Notes under the pieces: generated by a model
Told to the model about the DNA's origin: nothing
What the model saw: only the letters and a program-made list of their open reading frames with translations
The model's database searches: none
Shown here: positions 1 to 7,875 of the stretch, piece after piece
Numbering within the stretch: the first letter of the stretch is position 1
Layout: every line of letters begins with the position of its first letter
Assembly (NCBI GenBank): GCA_964035545.1
Contig: CAXIUT010000203.1
Span: 1 to 21,049 of the forward strand
Reading direction: 5' to 3'
Source of the DNA: Bugula neritina
Taxonomy: Eukaryota; Bryozoa; Gymnolaemata; Cheilostomatida; Bugulidae
DNA length: 21,049 bases
Made by a program: the position numbers and the translations under genes

Positions 1-1
1 T

Positions 2-364
2 GATTATCAATCATATCTCCAAGGCGAGGTACTAGTTGTACTCAAAGGCCCGGGGAGAGGGCAATTCCGCCCATTTTCTTACGGCCAGTCAAGTATTGGA
101 CGAGGTGAAGATCAACGTATACAAGTCAATTTTGGGGATGAGCACATATCAAGAAGCACGCACGCCACAATCATTTATGATGAGAAAACCCGCAGATATT
201 TTATTGCTCAAAGCGGCAAAGCTAATTTAGTTCGCCTCAATGGCTCTGTGTTAATCGAATCCCAACCATTAAAGGCAAGAGATAAAATTAGTATCGGCCA
301 GACGACCTTCCAGTTCGTACCTTTTTGCGGGCCGGATTTTGACTGGTCGGATAAATCGCTATGA
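2..364 (+). CDS. FHA-domain protein, 5' end outside window
   Basis: The frame is open from the left edge to TGA at 362-364, giving 120 visible residues. It reads as a forkhead-associated (FHA) domain, which binds phosphothreonine peptides. Visible marks are G33-R34 (IGRG), the S50-R51-x-x-H54 phosphopeptide-contact motif and N80-G81, followed by a final strand (GQTTFQFVP). The start codon is upstream of the window, so any additional N-terminal domain is unknown. The stop overlaps the ATG of the next gene, a PP2C phosphatase, as ATGA at 361-364, which implies translational coupling. With the phosphatase and kinase downstream this is probably the phospho-reader of a Ser/Thr signalling cassette. 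Such FHA/PP2C/STPK sets occur beside type VI secretion loci, but no secretion gene is visible here. Confidence 0.85.
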   Translation, partial: DYQSYLQGEVLVVLKGPGRGQFRPFSYGQSSIGRGEDQRIQVNFGDEHISRSTHATIIYDEKTRRYFIAQSGKANLVRLNGSVLIESQPLKARDKISIGQTTFQFVPFCGPDFDWSDKSL

Positions 365-478
365 GTGGCTCATTGCAACTATCCAGTGATGAGACTATCG
401 GTGATCGTAAGGTTCAGCAAGACCGATTATTAATTGAAAGTATTACTGTTTCCGGTATTCCAGCAAAGTTAATTGTTG
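361..478 (+). pseudogene. PP2C phosphatase, 5' fragment split by IS91-family element
   Basis: The ATG at 361 overlaps the upstream FHA stop. The first 39 codons encode the N-terminus of a PP2C (PPM) Ser/Thr phosphatase, including the motif GDRKVQQDR, the usual first strand and Arg/Asp region of bacterial PP2Cs. The frame then enters foreign sequence and stops at 520-522 (TAG). The rest of the gene resumes at 2881 in the same frame. The junction tetramer GTTG occurs at 475-478 and again at 2877-2880, and removing 479-2880 rejoins the two parts in frame as ...IVVADG. The gene was therefore intact before the insertion, about 312 codons long. This fragment alone lacks every catalytic metal ligand except those of the first strand and should be inactive. 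Confidence 0.85.
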
Positions 479-524
479 GACGAAGCCGCTACGCGGAGAA
501 CAGCACAGCGCGTCTGATCATCTA

Positions 525-560
525 GAATGTAACCTCACCCCTCCCGCAGGAGGGACATTC
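525..560. repeat. Nested palindrome near left end of the IS91-family element
   Basis: GAATGT (525-530) pairs with ACATTC (555-560). Inside it, CCCTCC (539-544) pairs with GGAGGG (549-554) around the loop CGCA. It lies immediately before the ATG of the integrase gene (562). It could be a regulatory hairpin, a terminator against incoming transcription, or part of the element's left (ter) end. The stem is GC-rich but is not followed by a T run, so an intrinsic terminator is less likely. Confidence 0.45.
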
Positions 561-561
561 C

Positions 562-1495
562 ATGACGAATATGAGGTTACTCCCCATGAAACCATCTCCC
601 CATGAAAAATTCAACCAGGATTACCACTCTCACCTTAAACACCTAAAACTGAAAGGGCTGCAACCGAAGACGATTGATGCTTATTCGCGTGCGATTCGGT
701 GTTATTTGGCGAGTATTTTTCTTATCAGATTGACGCACTTTCTGAGCAGCAGCTAACCGATTATTTTTATCAGCGGCTTGAGACCCATTCCTGGAGTTCG
801 GTTAACCTGGATTTATACGGGTTAAAATTCTATTACCGCCACGTTTTACGAATTCCCTGGACGCATATTGACCTGATCAAGCCACCTACAGTCAAACGCC
901 TGCCGGATATTGTCACGGTTGAAGAAGCCAACCGGTTATTTCAAGCGACGCACCAACTCAGCTACAAGGTGTTCTATTTTGCGTTGTATAGCCTGGGCTT
1001 GAGGCTGGGCGAGGGGTTACGGCTAGAGGTTGGCGACATTGATGCTGCCCGCCAGCGTGTGCATATCCGCAACAGCAAAGGCAATAAGGATCGTCTGGTG
1101 CCTTTGCCCGACACGACACTCGTCGTTCTCCGGCGCTTTTGGTCAGTTCACCGCCATCCGCACCTCTTGTTCCCGAATCGTAAGGGCGGTGTGAAGCAGG
1201 CTTATAACGCCAGCACGCCACTGGATCGGGGTGGTGTGCAGAAAGCCCTTCGTCAAGTGGTGGCTGACTGTGGGATAAAAAAAAGATTACGCCGCACAGC
1301 CTGCGGCATAGCTATGCTACCCACCTGATTGAAGCCGGGGTGGATTTGCTGGAAGTCCAGAAAATCCTCGGTCACCGCAGTATTTTAACCACCAGCGGCT
1401 ATACCCAGCTCACCTCACACACGACTGACAACGCTAGCACCCAGCTTAATTCTCTGATGCGCCGTTTCAGCATTGACTGGGGGACGGTGCGATGA
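562..1495 (+). pseudogene. Tyrosine recombinase/integrase of the IS91-family element, two frameshifts
   Basis: The gene is readable in three consecutive frames: 562 to about 700 (N-terminal SAM-like core-binding part, HLKLKGLQPKTIDAYSRAIR), about 700 to 1280 (core-binding and start of the catalytic domain), and about 1285-1495. The catalytic domain shows the first Arg in LGLRLGEGLRL, HSLRH after the second shift, LGHRS and the nucleophile Tyr in SGYTQL, so the full R-H-R-H-Y set is encoded but not in one frame. The second shift is at an eight-A run (1277-1284), where one base seems to be missing. The stop at 1493-1495 overlaps the transposase ATG. Integrase genes of this type accompany a subset of IS91-family transposases; the role is not settled to my knowledge. 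Confidence 0.8.
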
Positions 1496-2579
1496 TCTTA
1501 CTGTCCTCGCTGGTTCAACAGTTCAAACAACCTCTCCTTGAGCAGTATCAGGATCAATTGCTGCCTTCCCACTATAACGCGCTGAATGCGCTGGAAAAAT
1601 GCCGTACTTCTGCCAGCCCCCTGATGAAGGCCTGCTGCGATGAGTGCCAACACCCGGCTTATCTACCGCATTCCTGTGGTCACCGCTTGTGCCCTCACTG
1701 CCAACAGCATGAAAGCCAACAATGGCTGGAACGCCAGCCAGCTACAGAAACAAGTACCTGCCGATTATTTTCTAATCACGTTTACCCTGCCTGCTGAATT
1801 ACGCAGCTTGTGCTGGCACCAGCAACGCACCGTCTATCCGTTGTTATTTGAATGCGCCTGGGCGACGTTATCCGACTTCAGCCAGAATGATAAGGTCTTA
1901 AAAGGCAGGCCCGGTGCCATTGCTGTCCTGCACACTCATTCACGCCGCCTGGATTACCATCCTCATGTTCACATCGTCATGCCCGCCGCAGCGATTGATC
2001 AAACGCAGCGCTTATGGCGGGAGAAAAGCGGCCAATTCCTGTTCAGCCACAAAGCCCTGGCCAAGGTGTTTCGGGGCAAAATGCTGGCCGCAATCACGCG
2101 GGAAAATCTGTGTTTACCCGCCGGTTATCCCAAACAATGGGTGGTGGATTGCCAATGGGTCGGTCAGGGTGATAAAGCCCTGTTGTATCTGGGGCGCTAT
2201 TTATACCGGGGCGTGATTCAGGAAAAAAGACATTCTCCGCTGTGAAAACGGCCAGGTCACTTTCCGCTATCGGAACAGTAAAACCCGGCAGGATGAAATC
2301 CGAACGCTACCGGGCGCTGAGTTTCTGTTCCTGCTGCTGCGGCATGTCCTCCCGAAGGGATTCAGACGGGCGCGTAACTATGGATTCCTACACCCCAATA
2401 GTAAACGCCTGCTCGCCATCCTCCAGCGTGTACTCGGCTTTGATTCGCAAGCGATACTGGCAAAGCTGAAAAAACGTCCGCCGATACGTTGCCCGTGTTG
2501 TGGCGGGCAAATGCGTATTGTGAAAACACAGATTCCGGCCAATTCATTCAGCAACGACTGTCAGGTCGCTCTGGAATAA
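1492..2579 (+). pseudogene. IS91-family transposase, two frameshifts
   Basis: A rolling-circle HUH transposase. The N-terminal part (from ATG 1492) has the cysteine/histidine zinc-binding domain, including HSCGHRLCPHC. The middle part (frame from about 1737) has the HUH metal motif HPHVHIV near 1958-1975 and the two catalytic tyrosines of the Y2 class in YLGRYLYRG, codons at 2186 and 2198. The C-terminal part, in a third frame, ends with a CPCCGG zinc-type motif and TAA at 2577-2579. The shifts lie near 1737 (one extra base) and in the six-A run near 2221-2228 (one extra base). The parts together match a full-length family member, so this is recent decay or two sequence errors rather than deletion. 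As it stands it should not produce an active enzyme. Confidence 0.85.
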
Positions 2580-2880
2580 GGCAAGGAGAAATGACGGTTA
2601 TGTAGACGGTACTTGCCAGGCTAGCGAGGCAGACGGTGGCGAATGGGGTCAAGGGGCTGACTGGGCCGGAAACCGGGGAGTTGATGTCAAATTTAGACGA
2701 AGCACTGGCTGTACCACACAAACGTTGAAATAGGGCTTCTATAAACTAGACAGCATGTCCTGTCAGGGCTGAGCAGCAAAAAGCTATTTTCATAGCAAAA
2801 CCACTCACTGTGCCAAGAGAACGGGCTTGTCCAACAAACGGTTCATATCGCGGCTGGGCGCGATATAACCTTATTCGTTG
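2580..2880. other. Non-coding 3' end of the IS91-family element, with origin-type hairpin
   Basis: No convincing gene is seen between the transposase stop and the phosphatase remnant. Near the end, ATATCGCG (2845-2852) and CGCGATAT (2859-2866) form a perfect 8-bp stem with a GCTGGG loop, followed by 14 bases to the junction at 2880. In the IS91 family a subterminal hairpin at the transposase 3' side marks oriIS, where the Y2 transposase nicks. The remaining stretch (2580-2844) contains nothing I can assign. Confidence 0.55.
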
Positions 2881-3701
2881 TGGCTGACGGTGTTGGAGGC
2901 CATCAAGCAGGCGAAGTTGCCAGTACAACGGCCTATAAATCATTTAGAGATAGTATGGTGATGTCTGCAAATGAGCCAATGCTTGAGTCCAGGCTGGAAG
3001 ATGCTACACGCGCTGCTAATTCTGCAATAAGACAAGCCATTGAAGATAATCCACGACTCAAGGGTATGGGAACCACAATTGTTGCTGCAGTCATTTGTGA
3101 AAGCAGAGTTTCATGGCTCAGTGTAGGCGATTCTTTATTGCTGGTCTTACGTAAGGGGTATAGTGAGACTAAACGTCTGAATGCAGATCATTCAATGGCG
3201 GCTGTACTGGATTCACAGGTTAAACAAGGAATCGTTAGTGCTGAAGAGGCGGCAACCTCACCTAATCGCAATACACTTACATCCGCTCTTGCAGGAAGCA
3301 AGATTAATAAAGCCGATCTTCGGATTGATGGTCATATGCTTGAACCTGGTGATACTTTAGTCGTTGCCAGTGATGGTATTTTGACATTAAAAAGTATAGA
3401 AGTCGCTGATATTGTTAATAGAGCCATCTTACATGGACATCAATCTGATAAATTGGCACAAAAACTTATCAAGGCTGTTGTTGATAAGAATATCAGCGGT
3501 CAAGACAACACAGCCATTGTTTGTGCCCACTATCCTGGGTACAAACAAAAAAATCTCCCAGTTAATAGGGGTGCAAATAAACTTCAACCTACAAGAAAAA
3601 AGTTTAGCCCTCTAATCTTACCGATTATTTTTATATGCCTCCTTGCGGGAATTTATTTTTCTTATAATTTTTACAAGAACTCGATATCTGAGAGCCTTTA
3701 A
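2881..3701 (+). pseudogene. PP2C phosphatase, 3' fragment (catalytic core plus C-terminal membrane anchor)
   Basis: This is the larger part of the phosphatase interrupted at 478. Motifs in order, numbered from the GTG codon at 2880: ADGVGGH (Asp3, metal ligand), GMGTT (62-66), SVGDS (81-85), ASDGI (163-167, Asp165) and GQDN (207-210, Asp209). These are the metal-binding aspartates of the PPM fold. A single hydrophobic segment at about 243-264 before a short polar tail suggests a C-terminal membrane anchor, so the enzyme would face the cytoplasm near the membrane, where the kinase also sits. GTG at 2880 could in principle restart translation, but the product would lack the first two strands of the fold. 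The stop TAA (3699-3701) overlaps the next ATG. Confidence 0.85.
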
Positions 3702-3970
3702 TGCCACAACGAATATGCACCTATATGTCAATGACAGAAGATTCTATTGGTACGAGAATGGCTGGTTCAAAGAAAGAATCCTACTGTTATAGTCCAGAAG
3801 AGTTTAAGGAAAGAGCTGAAATCATGATAGCGGCGACTAATACTGAAATAGTTACTCTTAATAATAAATACAACGATTTGAGTATGAAATATAAGAATAT
3901 TGAGGGAAAATATCAAGCTATTCTTAATGGAAATAAAAAACCAACAGCAGAATCCGAAAAAAATCGATGA
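3701..3970 (+). CDS. Small coiled-coil protein of unknown function
   Basis: This 89-residue protein has an ATG that overlaps the phosphatase stop (TAATG), so it is very probably translated with it. I do not recognise the family. Residues about 28-75 are rich in Glu, Lys, Asn and Leu with heptad-like spacing and no Pro, which suggests a coiled coil. The tail is basic and polar. No signal peptide or membrane segment is visible. Translation may instead start at the internal ATG of codon 9 or 11. Its place between a phosphatase and a kinase suggests an adaptor or substrate of the cassette, but that is inference from position only. Confidence 0.65.
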   Translation: MPQRICTYMSMTEDSIGTRMAGSKKESYCYSPEEFKERAEIMIAATNTEIVTLNNKYNDLSMKYKNIEGKYQAILNGNKKPTAESEKNR

Positions 3971-4029
3971 AAAAAGATTCAGGTTATTTTTAAAGGTTTA
4001 AAAAATCATATGGATTTTAAAATAACTAG

Positions 4030-4042
4030 TAATAAAGGTGAG
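4030..4042 (+). promoter_or_regulatory. Ribosome binding site of the tandem kinase gene
   Basis: AAAGGTGAG lies 5-6 bases before the ATG at 4048 and supports that start. The preceding gap (3971-4029) is AT-rich and without an obvious terminator, so the kinase probably belongs to the same transcript as the genes upstream. Confidence 0.6.
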
Positions 4043-4047
4043 TTTTC

Positions 4048-6453
4048 ATGAATCAAAGCCCCGGGGCGCTTCCTATTGGAACCATCGTTGATAATTATAG
4101 AATTGATAGTATCCTTGGCCAAGGTGGTTTCGGTATTACTTACCTCGCGCATCATATAAATCTCAATAGCCGTGTCGCAATTAAAGAAAGTTTTATTAGC
4201 GCTTTATCCATTAGGAATACCAATAGAATAACAGTCCATCCAAATCCGGATGGAAAAGACGCTTTCGAGAAGGCTACAAATAGATTTCTTAATGAGGCCA
4301 AGAGGGTTTGCGAGTTAAAACACTCAAATATCATAAAAGTTAGTAATTTTTTTAGAGCCAATAATACCGCCTATATGGTGCTTGAGTATATTAACGGTAT
4401 TACACTAGAGGATTGGCTTAATAAGCTTGATCGCCCACCAACCAGACAAGAAATAAAAAATATTACTGTGCCATTACTTGATGCATTGGAGTACATGCAT
4501 AGCCAAAAAATGCTGCATCGTGATATTGCACCAGATAATATTATCATTCGACCTGATAATGACCCTTGCTTAATAGATTTTGGTTCTGCTCGTTATTTTA
4601 CTGCCAGAAACAGTCATTTGTTAACAGCTATAGCAAAACCAGGATATTCTCCTCCTGAACAATGGGTAAGCAAGAGTGGGGCACATGGGCCATGGTCTGA
4701 TATTTATGCTTTTGGCGCTACACTTTATCGCGTAATCACTGGTGAAAATCCATCTTGTGCAACTGTTCGTACAGTGAGCATTGGAGAAGAGGGGACTGAT
4801 AGTCTTCTTCCTGCAAGCAGTTCGGTTCCTCATGATATTTATCAACAACCTTTTCTTGATGCGATAGATAATGCCTTGATGTTGAGGCGTGCTGATCGTC
4901 CCCGGAGTATTGATGCATGGCGGAAACAGTTATTTACAGGGCATACAGAGAAGGAGGAGTCTAAGTGTCAAACTGAAAACACACAGTCTGATGAAGCAGC
5001 TCCAGATGAAAGCACTCTAACGGATACCCTGCCGCTAGGTACCATCGTGGATCGCTACAAGATTGAAAAGGTACTGGGCCGAGGTGGTTTTGGTATCACT
5101 TATTTAGCACGTCACATTGAGCTGGGTACTAAAGTGGCATTAAAAGAAAGTTACCCAACAGCTGTGTCTGGCCGTGATACCACTACCAGCAGGATTTACC
5201 CAATTCAAACAAAAGAATTTGAGAAAATAACAAAGTGGTTCAAAGGCGAAGCTGACACCTTAAGAAGATTCAATCATCCCAATATTGTTAAAGTCACTGA
5301 TTTTTTTCATGCTAATGATACAGCTTATATGGCAATGGAGTTTATTGAAGGCTGTACGTTTGAAGAGTGGCTAAATAAACTCAATCGACCACCAACACAG
5401 GAAGAATTGGATAAAATTACAGAGCCGCTATTGGATGCATTGGAACAAGTGCATAAAGAGATATTGCACCGTGATATTGCACCAGACAATATTATCATTC
5501 GACCTGATGGTACGCCTTGTCTGATTGACTTTGGTTCGGCTCGGTTTTTCACTGCGGGTCAATCTAACCTTCTCTCTGTAATCGTAAAGCAAGGTTATTC
5601 TCCTCCTGAACAAATTGTTAAATATAGTAAAGCCCATGGCCCATGGTCTGATATTTATTCTTTTGGAGCGACACTTTATCGTGCTGTAACTGGGAATGTT
5701 CCGTTGGGGGCACAGGATCGTTCTGATGAAGATGGGGATAGTCTTGTGCCTGCTGTTGAAGCGGCTCCTAAAGGTATGTATCGGCGTGAATTTTTGCAGG
5801 CTATTGATCAGTCTCTGAAGCTTGTGCGGACGAAGAGACCACAAACTGCAACAGAATGGGGGGGCGAGTTATTTAGGGTAAAAGAATTTGTGAGCCAATC
5901 TGTTCTACCTTCTGGTTTTCAGTTTTCGGCAGAGCAGCTATTCTGGGGGGCAGCTGGAATTTTTTCAGGGGTGTTGATTCATTTGACATCTACAAGCGCC
6001 TTGGCTTCTCTGGGAGTATCTTTATTATCAGTAATCTTTTTTATTAAATATTTTGCAAAGGAGAGTTGGTGGACAGCTTTAGCCTTGATTTTCAAATTAA
6101 TATTAATAACGTTGCCCTATAGTATTTTTTTTCTACCAATAACTGGCTCTGTTGAATTGGAAATATACAGCATTGATGACTGGGCGTTTTTTGCATCCTT
6201 ATATCCACTGTTATATTTTCCACTAATATTTTCGATGATAATTACCTTTTATAGAAAAAAGAAGGTGTTTAGCTTGAGCTTGTTAAAATTTTATGCAATA
6301 TCTTTTTCTGTTGCTGCATTATGGTATCTTATCTTAGGCCCTCTCCCTTCTTTTTTTGATGAAGTGGAAATAAATTTAAATGCTTTTTACCCTGCATCAG
6401 TCTTTTCTATCTTATGGGTATTTACAGTTATTTTCCTAAAAAAAAGAGGTTAA
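4048..6453 (+). CDS. Membrane protein with two tandem Ser/Thr protein kinase domains
   Basis: An 801-residue protein. Kinase domain 1 has the Gly loop GQGGFG (24-29), the ATP-binding Lys46 (VAIK), the catalytic loop HRDIAPDN (157-164) and DFG (177-179). Domain 2 repeats the pattern with GRGGFG (344-349), Lys366 (VALK), HRDIAPDN (474-481) and DFG (494-496). The two domains are clearly similar, so they arose by duplication. In both, the lysine usual after HRD in Ser/Thr kinases (HRDxK) is alanine; the rest of the active site is kept, so activity is still expected. From about residue 632 to the end there are roughly five or six hydrophobic segments and a basic terminal KKRG. A double cytoplasmic kinase on a C-terminal multi-pass anchor is not the usual layout, where one kinase domain is followed by a single membrane helix. 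With PP2C and FHA genes on both sides it is the writer of a phospho-signalling cassette. Confidence 0.9.
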   Translation: MNQSPGALPIGTIVDNYRIDSILGQGGFGITYLAHHINLNSRVAIKESFISALSIRNTNRITVHPNPDGKDAFEKATNRFLNEAKRVCELKHSNIIKVSNFFRANNTAYMVLEYINGITLEDWLNKLDRPPTRQEIKNITVPLLDALEYMHSQKMLHRDIAPDNIIIRPDNDPCLIDFGSARYFTARNSHLLTAIAKPGYSPPEQWVSKSGAHGPWSDIYAFGATLYRVITGENPSCATVRTVSIGEEGTDSLLPASSSVPHDIYQQPFLDAIDNALMLRRADRPRSIDAWRKQLFTGHTEKEESKCQTENTQSDEAAPDESTLTDTLPLGTIVDRYKIEKVLGRGGFGITYLARHIELGTKVALKESYPTAVSGRDTTTSRIYPIQTKEFEKITKWFKGEADTLRRFNHPNIVKVTDFFHANDTAYMAMEFIEGCTFEEWLNKLNRPPTQEELDKITEPLLDALEQVHKEILHRDIAPDNIIIRPDGTPCLIDFGSARFFTAGQSNLLSVIVKQGYSPPEQIVKYSKAHGPWSDIYSFGATLYRAVTGNVPLGAQDRSDEDGDSLVPAVEAAPKGMYRREFLQAIDQSLKLVRTKRPQTATEWGGELFRVKEFVSQSVLPSGFQFSAEQLFWGAAGIFSGVLIHLTSTSALASLGVSLLSVIFFIKYFAKESWWTALALIFKLILITLPYSIFFLPITGSVELEIYSIDDWAFFASLYPLLYFPLIFSMIITFYRKKKVFSLSLLKFYAISFSVAALWYLILGPLPSFFDEVEINLNAFYPASVFSILWVFTVIFLKKRG
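6445..6449 (+). promoter_or_regulatory. Ribosome binding site of the second FHA gene
   Basis: AGAGG sits 10 bases before the ATG at 6460, overlapping the last codons of the kinase gene, which supports coupling of the two genes. Confidence 0.5.
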
Positions 6454-6459
6454 AGCTAT

Positions 6460-6603
6460 ATGGCCAAAGAAAGTATTCAATTTATTCTTTTCGATAAAAA
6501 TTCTGATGCGCAAAAAGTTATGACTCGGAGATTACCTCTAAAAATTGGTCGCCACCCTAAAGGAGAAAGTATAAGTACCGATGTAGAAGTTTTCAGAGAT
6601 TAG
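6460..6603 (+). pseudogene. Second FHA-domain gene, truncated by IS630-family element
   Basis: An ATG six bases after the kinase stop opens a frame of 47 codons ending at TAG 6601-6603. The visible part matches the start of an FHA domain: a first strand (IQFILFDK), then LPLKIGRHP with the conserved Gly-Arg, then acidic residues. The frame ends exactly where the left end of the IS630-family element begins, and its T and A belong to the target TA. The missing half, including the SxxH motif, is not found to the right of the element, so a deletion accompanied or followed the insertion. The fragment should be non-functional. Confidence 0.75.
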
Positions 6604-6606
6604 TGG

Positions 6607-6615
6607 TGGTATAAT
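6607..6615 (+). promoter_or_regulatory. Extended -10 promoter inside the IS630 left end (candidate)
   Basis: TGGTATAAT matches the extended -10 consensus TGnTATAAT, 37 bases before the transposase ATG. No good -35 box is seen at the usual distance, which extended -10 promoters can do without. Confidence 0.4.
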
Positions 6616-6652
6616 GATCGGCACTATTTTACCGACATTCTGACCCCAACTA

Positions 6653-7685
6653 ATGAAATTTGTCTCTCGTCTCAGTGCAGAAGTTAAGCTGACTTTGAGT
6701 GAAGCACAGCAGCATCACCCATCCTCCCGCACGCGTCAACGTGCTCATGCCATACAGCTCAGTAACAAAAGTTATACACTGTCACAATTAGCGGATGTGT
6801 TTAGTGTACGTAGCCATACCATCAGCCAGTGGATTGATGCCTGGGAAGCCTCGGGAGTGGTTGGCTTGTTTGACCTGCCGAGGAGTGGGCGACCGGCGAC
6901 TTTAACCGCTGATGAAGTCGAGCGTTTTCGGCATTATCTTGATAAGAATCCGCATCAGCCCAAGAGCGCTATCGCTCTGTTGGAAGCAGAGACGAATAAG
7001 ACTGCCAGTGATGACACCTACAAACGCTGTTTGAAAAAAATTTTACCGTTGGAAACGACTACGGACTTCCAGCAAGGAGCAACGTGACGAAGAGACCTTC
7101 CGTAAAGACCAACAGGTGATGATCTATCTACAAGAGAAGGAAGACGCGGGTGAGATTTGCTTGCGCTACTTTGATGAAGCTGGCTTTAGCCTCACCCCCA
7201 GCGTCCCTTATGGATGGCAAAAGGTGGGAGAAACTTGTCGTATCCCGTCTCAAAAGAGCAAACGTCAGAATGTACTCGGATTTATGGGCCGTCAGGGTGA
7301 GTGGTTTTATCAGGTTAAAGAAGGCTCAGTGACCACAGAGACTGTGATTGAAGCTTTCGATGCATTCTCGCAGAAATACTACGAAGAGGAGTTTTTGAAA
7401 ACGGGCAAGCTGTGTTTTGTGGCCATTGATAATGCATCCATGCATACCAGTGCTGCCTTCAGGGCACGAATGGAAGACTGGCTCTTGCGTGGTGTCATAC
7501 CACGTTACCTTCCGACCTATTCACCGGAATTGAATTTAATCGAAATTTTGTGGCGGAAGATAAAGTACGAATGGCTACCTTTGCAGGCATTCAGAGACAC
7601 TATCCACTTCAAATATTGGTTGAACAAAATTCTTGAATCGATAGGTGATGAATATCAAATTAATTTTGCTCAAACGGCAAAGTGA
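6653..7685 (+). pseudogene. IS630-family transposase, one frameshift
   Basis: The first part (6653-7087) encodes the helix-turn-helix DNA-binding region (SQLADVFSVRSHTISQWIDAW) and a linker (GLFDLPRSGRPATLT) typical of IS630/Tc1-mariner transposases. The second part, open in the +1 frame up to 7685, encodes the DDE catalytic core: Asp in RYFDEAG, Asp in VAIDNASMH and Glu in SPELNLIEILW. The frames join at TTG-A7-TTTT near 7031-7042, where one A is in excess. It could be a null mutation, a sequence error, or a slippage site allowing a fused product, since A7 runs can promote ribosome or RNA-polymerase slippage. Total coding length of about 343 codons is normal for the family. Confidence 0.85.
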
Positions 7686-7713
7686 GCATTATACGGCCAC
7701 GAAATTGCGAAAA

Positions 7714-7753
7714 CTTTTGCGGAGGTACTTATCGCTTCAGCTTACCGCAAAAG
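7714..7753. repeat. 9-bp inverted repeat right of the IS630 element
   Basis: CTTTTGCGG (7714-7722) is the exact reverse complement of CCGCAAAAG (7745-7753), with a 22-base loop. The surrounding 7701-7810 has no gene I can assign. It might be the scar of another mobile element or a terminator-like structure; no T run follows. Confidence 0.35.
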
Positions 7754-7813
7754 CCCCGCTAAGTTCGGGTCAAGTTAATGAGGCGTTAGGCATTAAGGCA
7801 AAAAAAGACTTGA

Positions 7814-7822
7814 TGGTATAAT
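7814..7822 (+). promoter_or_regulatory. Extended -10 promoter of the first antitoxin gene (candidate)
   Basis: TGGTATAAT fits the extended -10 consensus and lies 54 bases before the antitoxin ATG. No clear -35 box. VapBC-type operons are usually autorepressed by the antitoxin at this position, but no operator palindrome is obvious. Confidence 0.4.
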
Positions 7823-7875
7823 GATCCCACACTAAATCATGCATAATTACCAAGAAATCTGCATAAGGGAAAATC

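Larger units (their letters stand above)
479..2880 (+). mobile_element. IS91-family (HUH, Y2) insertion sequence with integrase gene
   Basis: This 2402-bp insert splits the PP2C gene. It carries a tyrosine-recombinase gene (about 562-1495) overlapping by ATGA a transposase gene (1492-2579) of the IS91 rolling-circle type. Both genes are frameshifted. The boundaries come from gene continuity: the phosphatase frame is restored if 479-2880 (or equivalently 475-2876) is removed, and GTTG lies at both junctions. IS91-family elements insert next to a specific tetranucleotide and make no long target duplication, which fits. The right end has a perfect 8-bp hairpin 14 bp from the junction, as expected for an origin end. 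There are no terminal inverted repeats of the DDE-transposon kind. The exact ends are ambiguous by the four shared bases. Confidence 0.8.
6603..7700 (+). mobile_element. IS630-family insertion sequence
   Basis: About 1.1 kb. The left end GTGGTGGTATAATG (6603-6616) matches the inverted right end at 7687-7700 at 12 of 14 positions, with weaker similarity further in. TA precedes the left end (6601-6602), as expected for this TA-targeting family. TA does not follow the right end (GA at 7701-7702), and the flanking gene is not continued there, so the right junction was probably rearranged. The single transposase gene is frameshifted. Confidence 0.75.

Noticed and set aside
562-1495. Integrase gene as evidence of a prophage or integron.
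   Set aside because: It overlaps an IS91-family transposase gene and lies inside the exact insert of the phosphatase gene, so it belongs to that element; no phage genes or attachment sites are seen.
2746-2943. Minus-strand frame of 65 codons across the right end of the IS91-family element.
   Set aside because: It crosses the element/gene junction and overlaps the phosphatase coding sequence on the other strand.
2-6603. Type VI secretion post-translational control module (PpkA/PppA/Fha).
   Set aside because: The gene set is similar in kind, but no secretion component is present, and the kinase has two domains and a multi-pass anchor, so the label is not supported.
7780-7795. GCGTTAGGC near 7783-7791 resembles the right core of an integron attC site.
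   Set aside because: No matching RYYYAAC core with paired inner boxes is found within 100 bases upstream, and there is no cassette-like array or integron integrase.
6607-7826. 13-bp direct repeat TGGTATAATGATC at 6607-6619 and 7814-7826, possibly two ends of one element.
   Set aside because: The shared part is an extended -10 promoter; the flanks differ, and a 13-mer repeat is expected by chance in a window this size.
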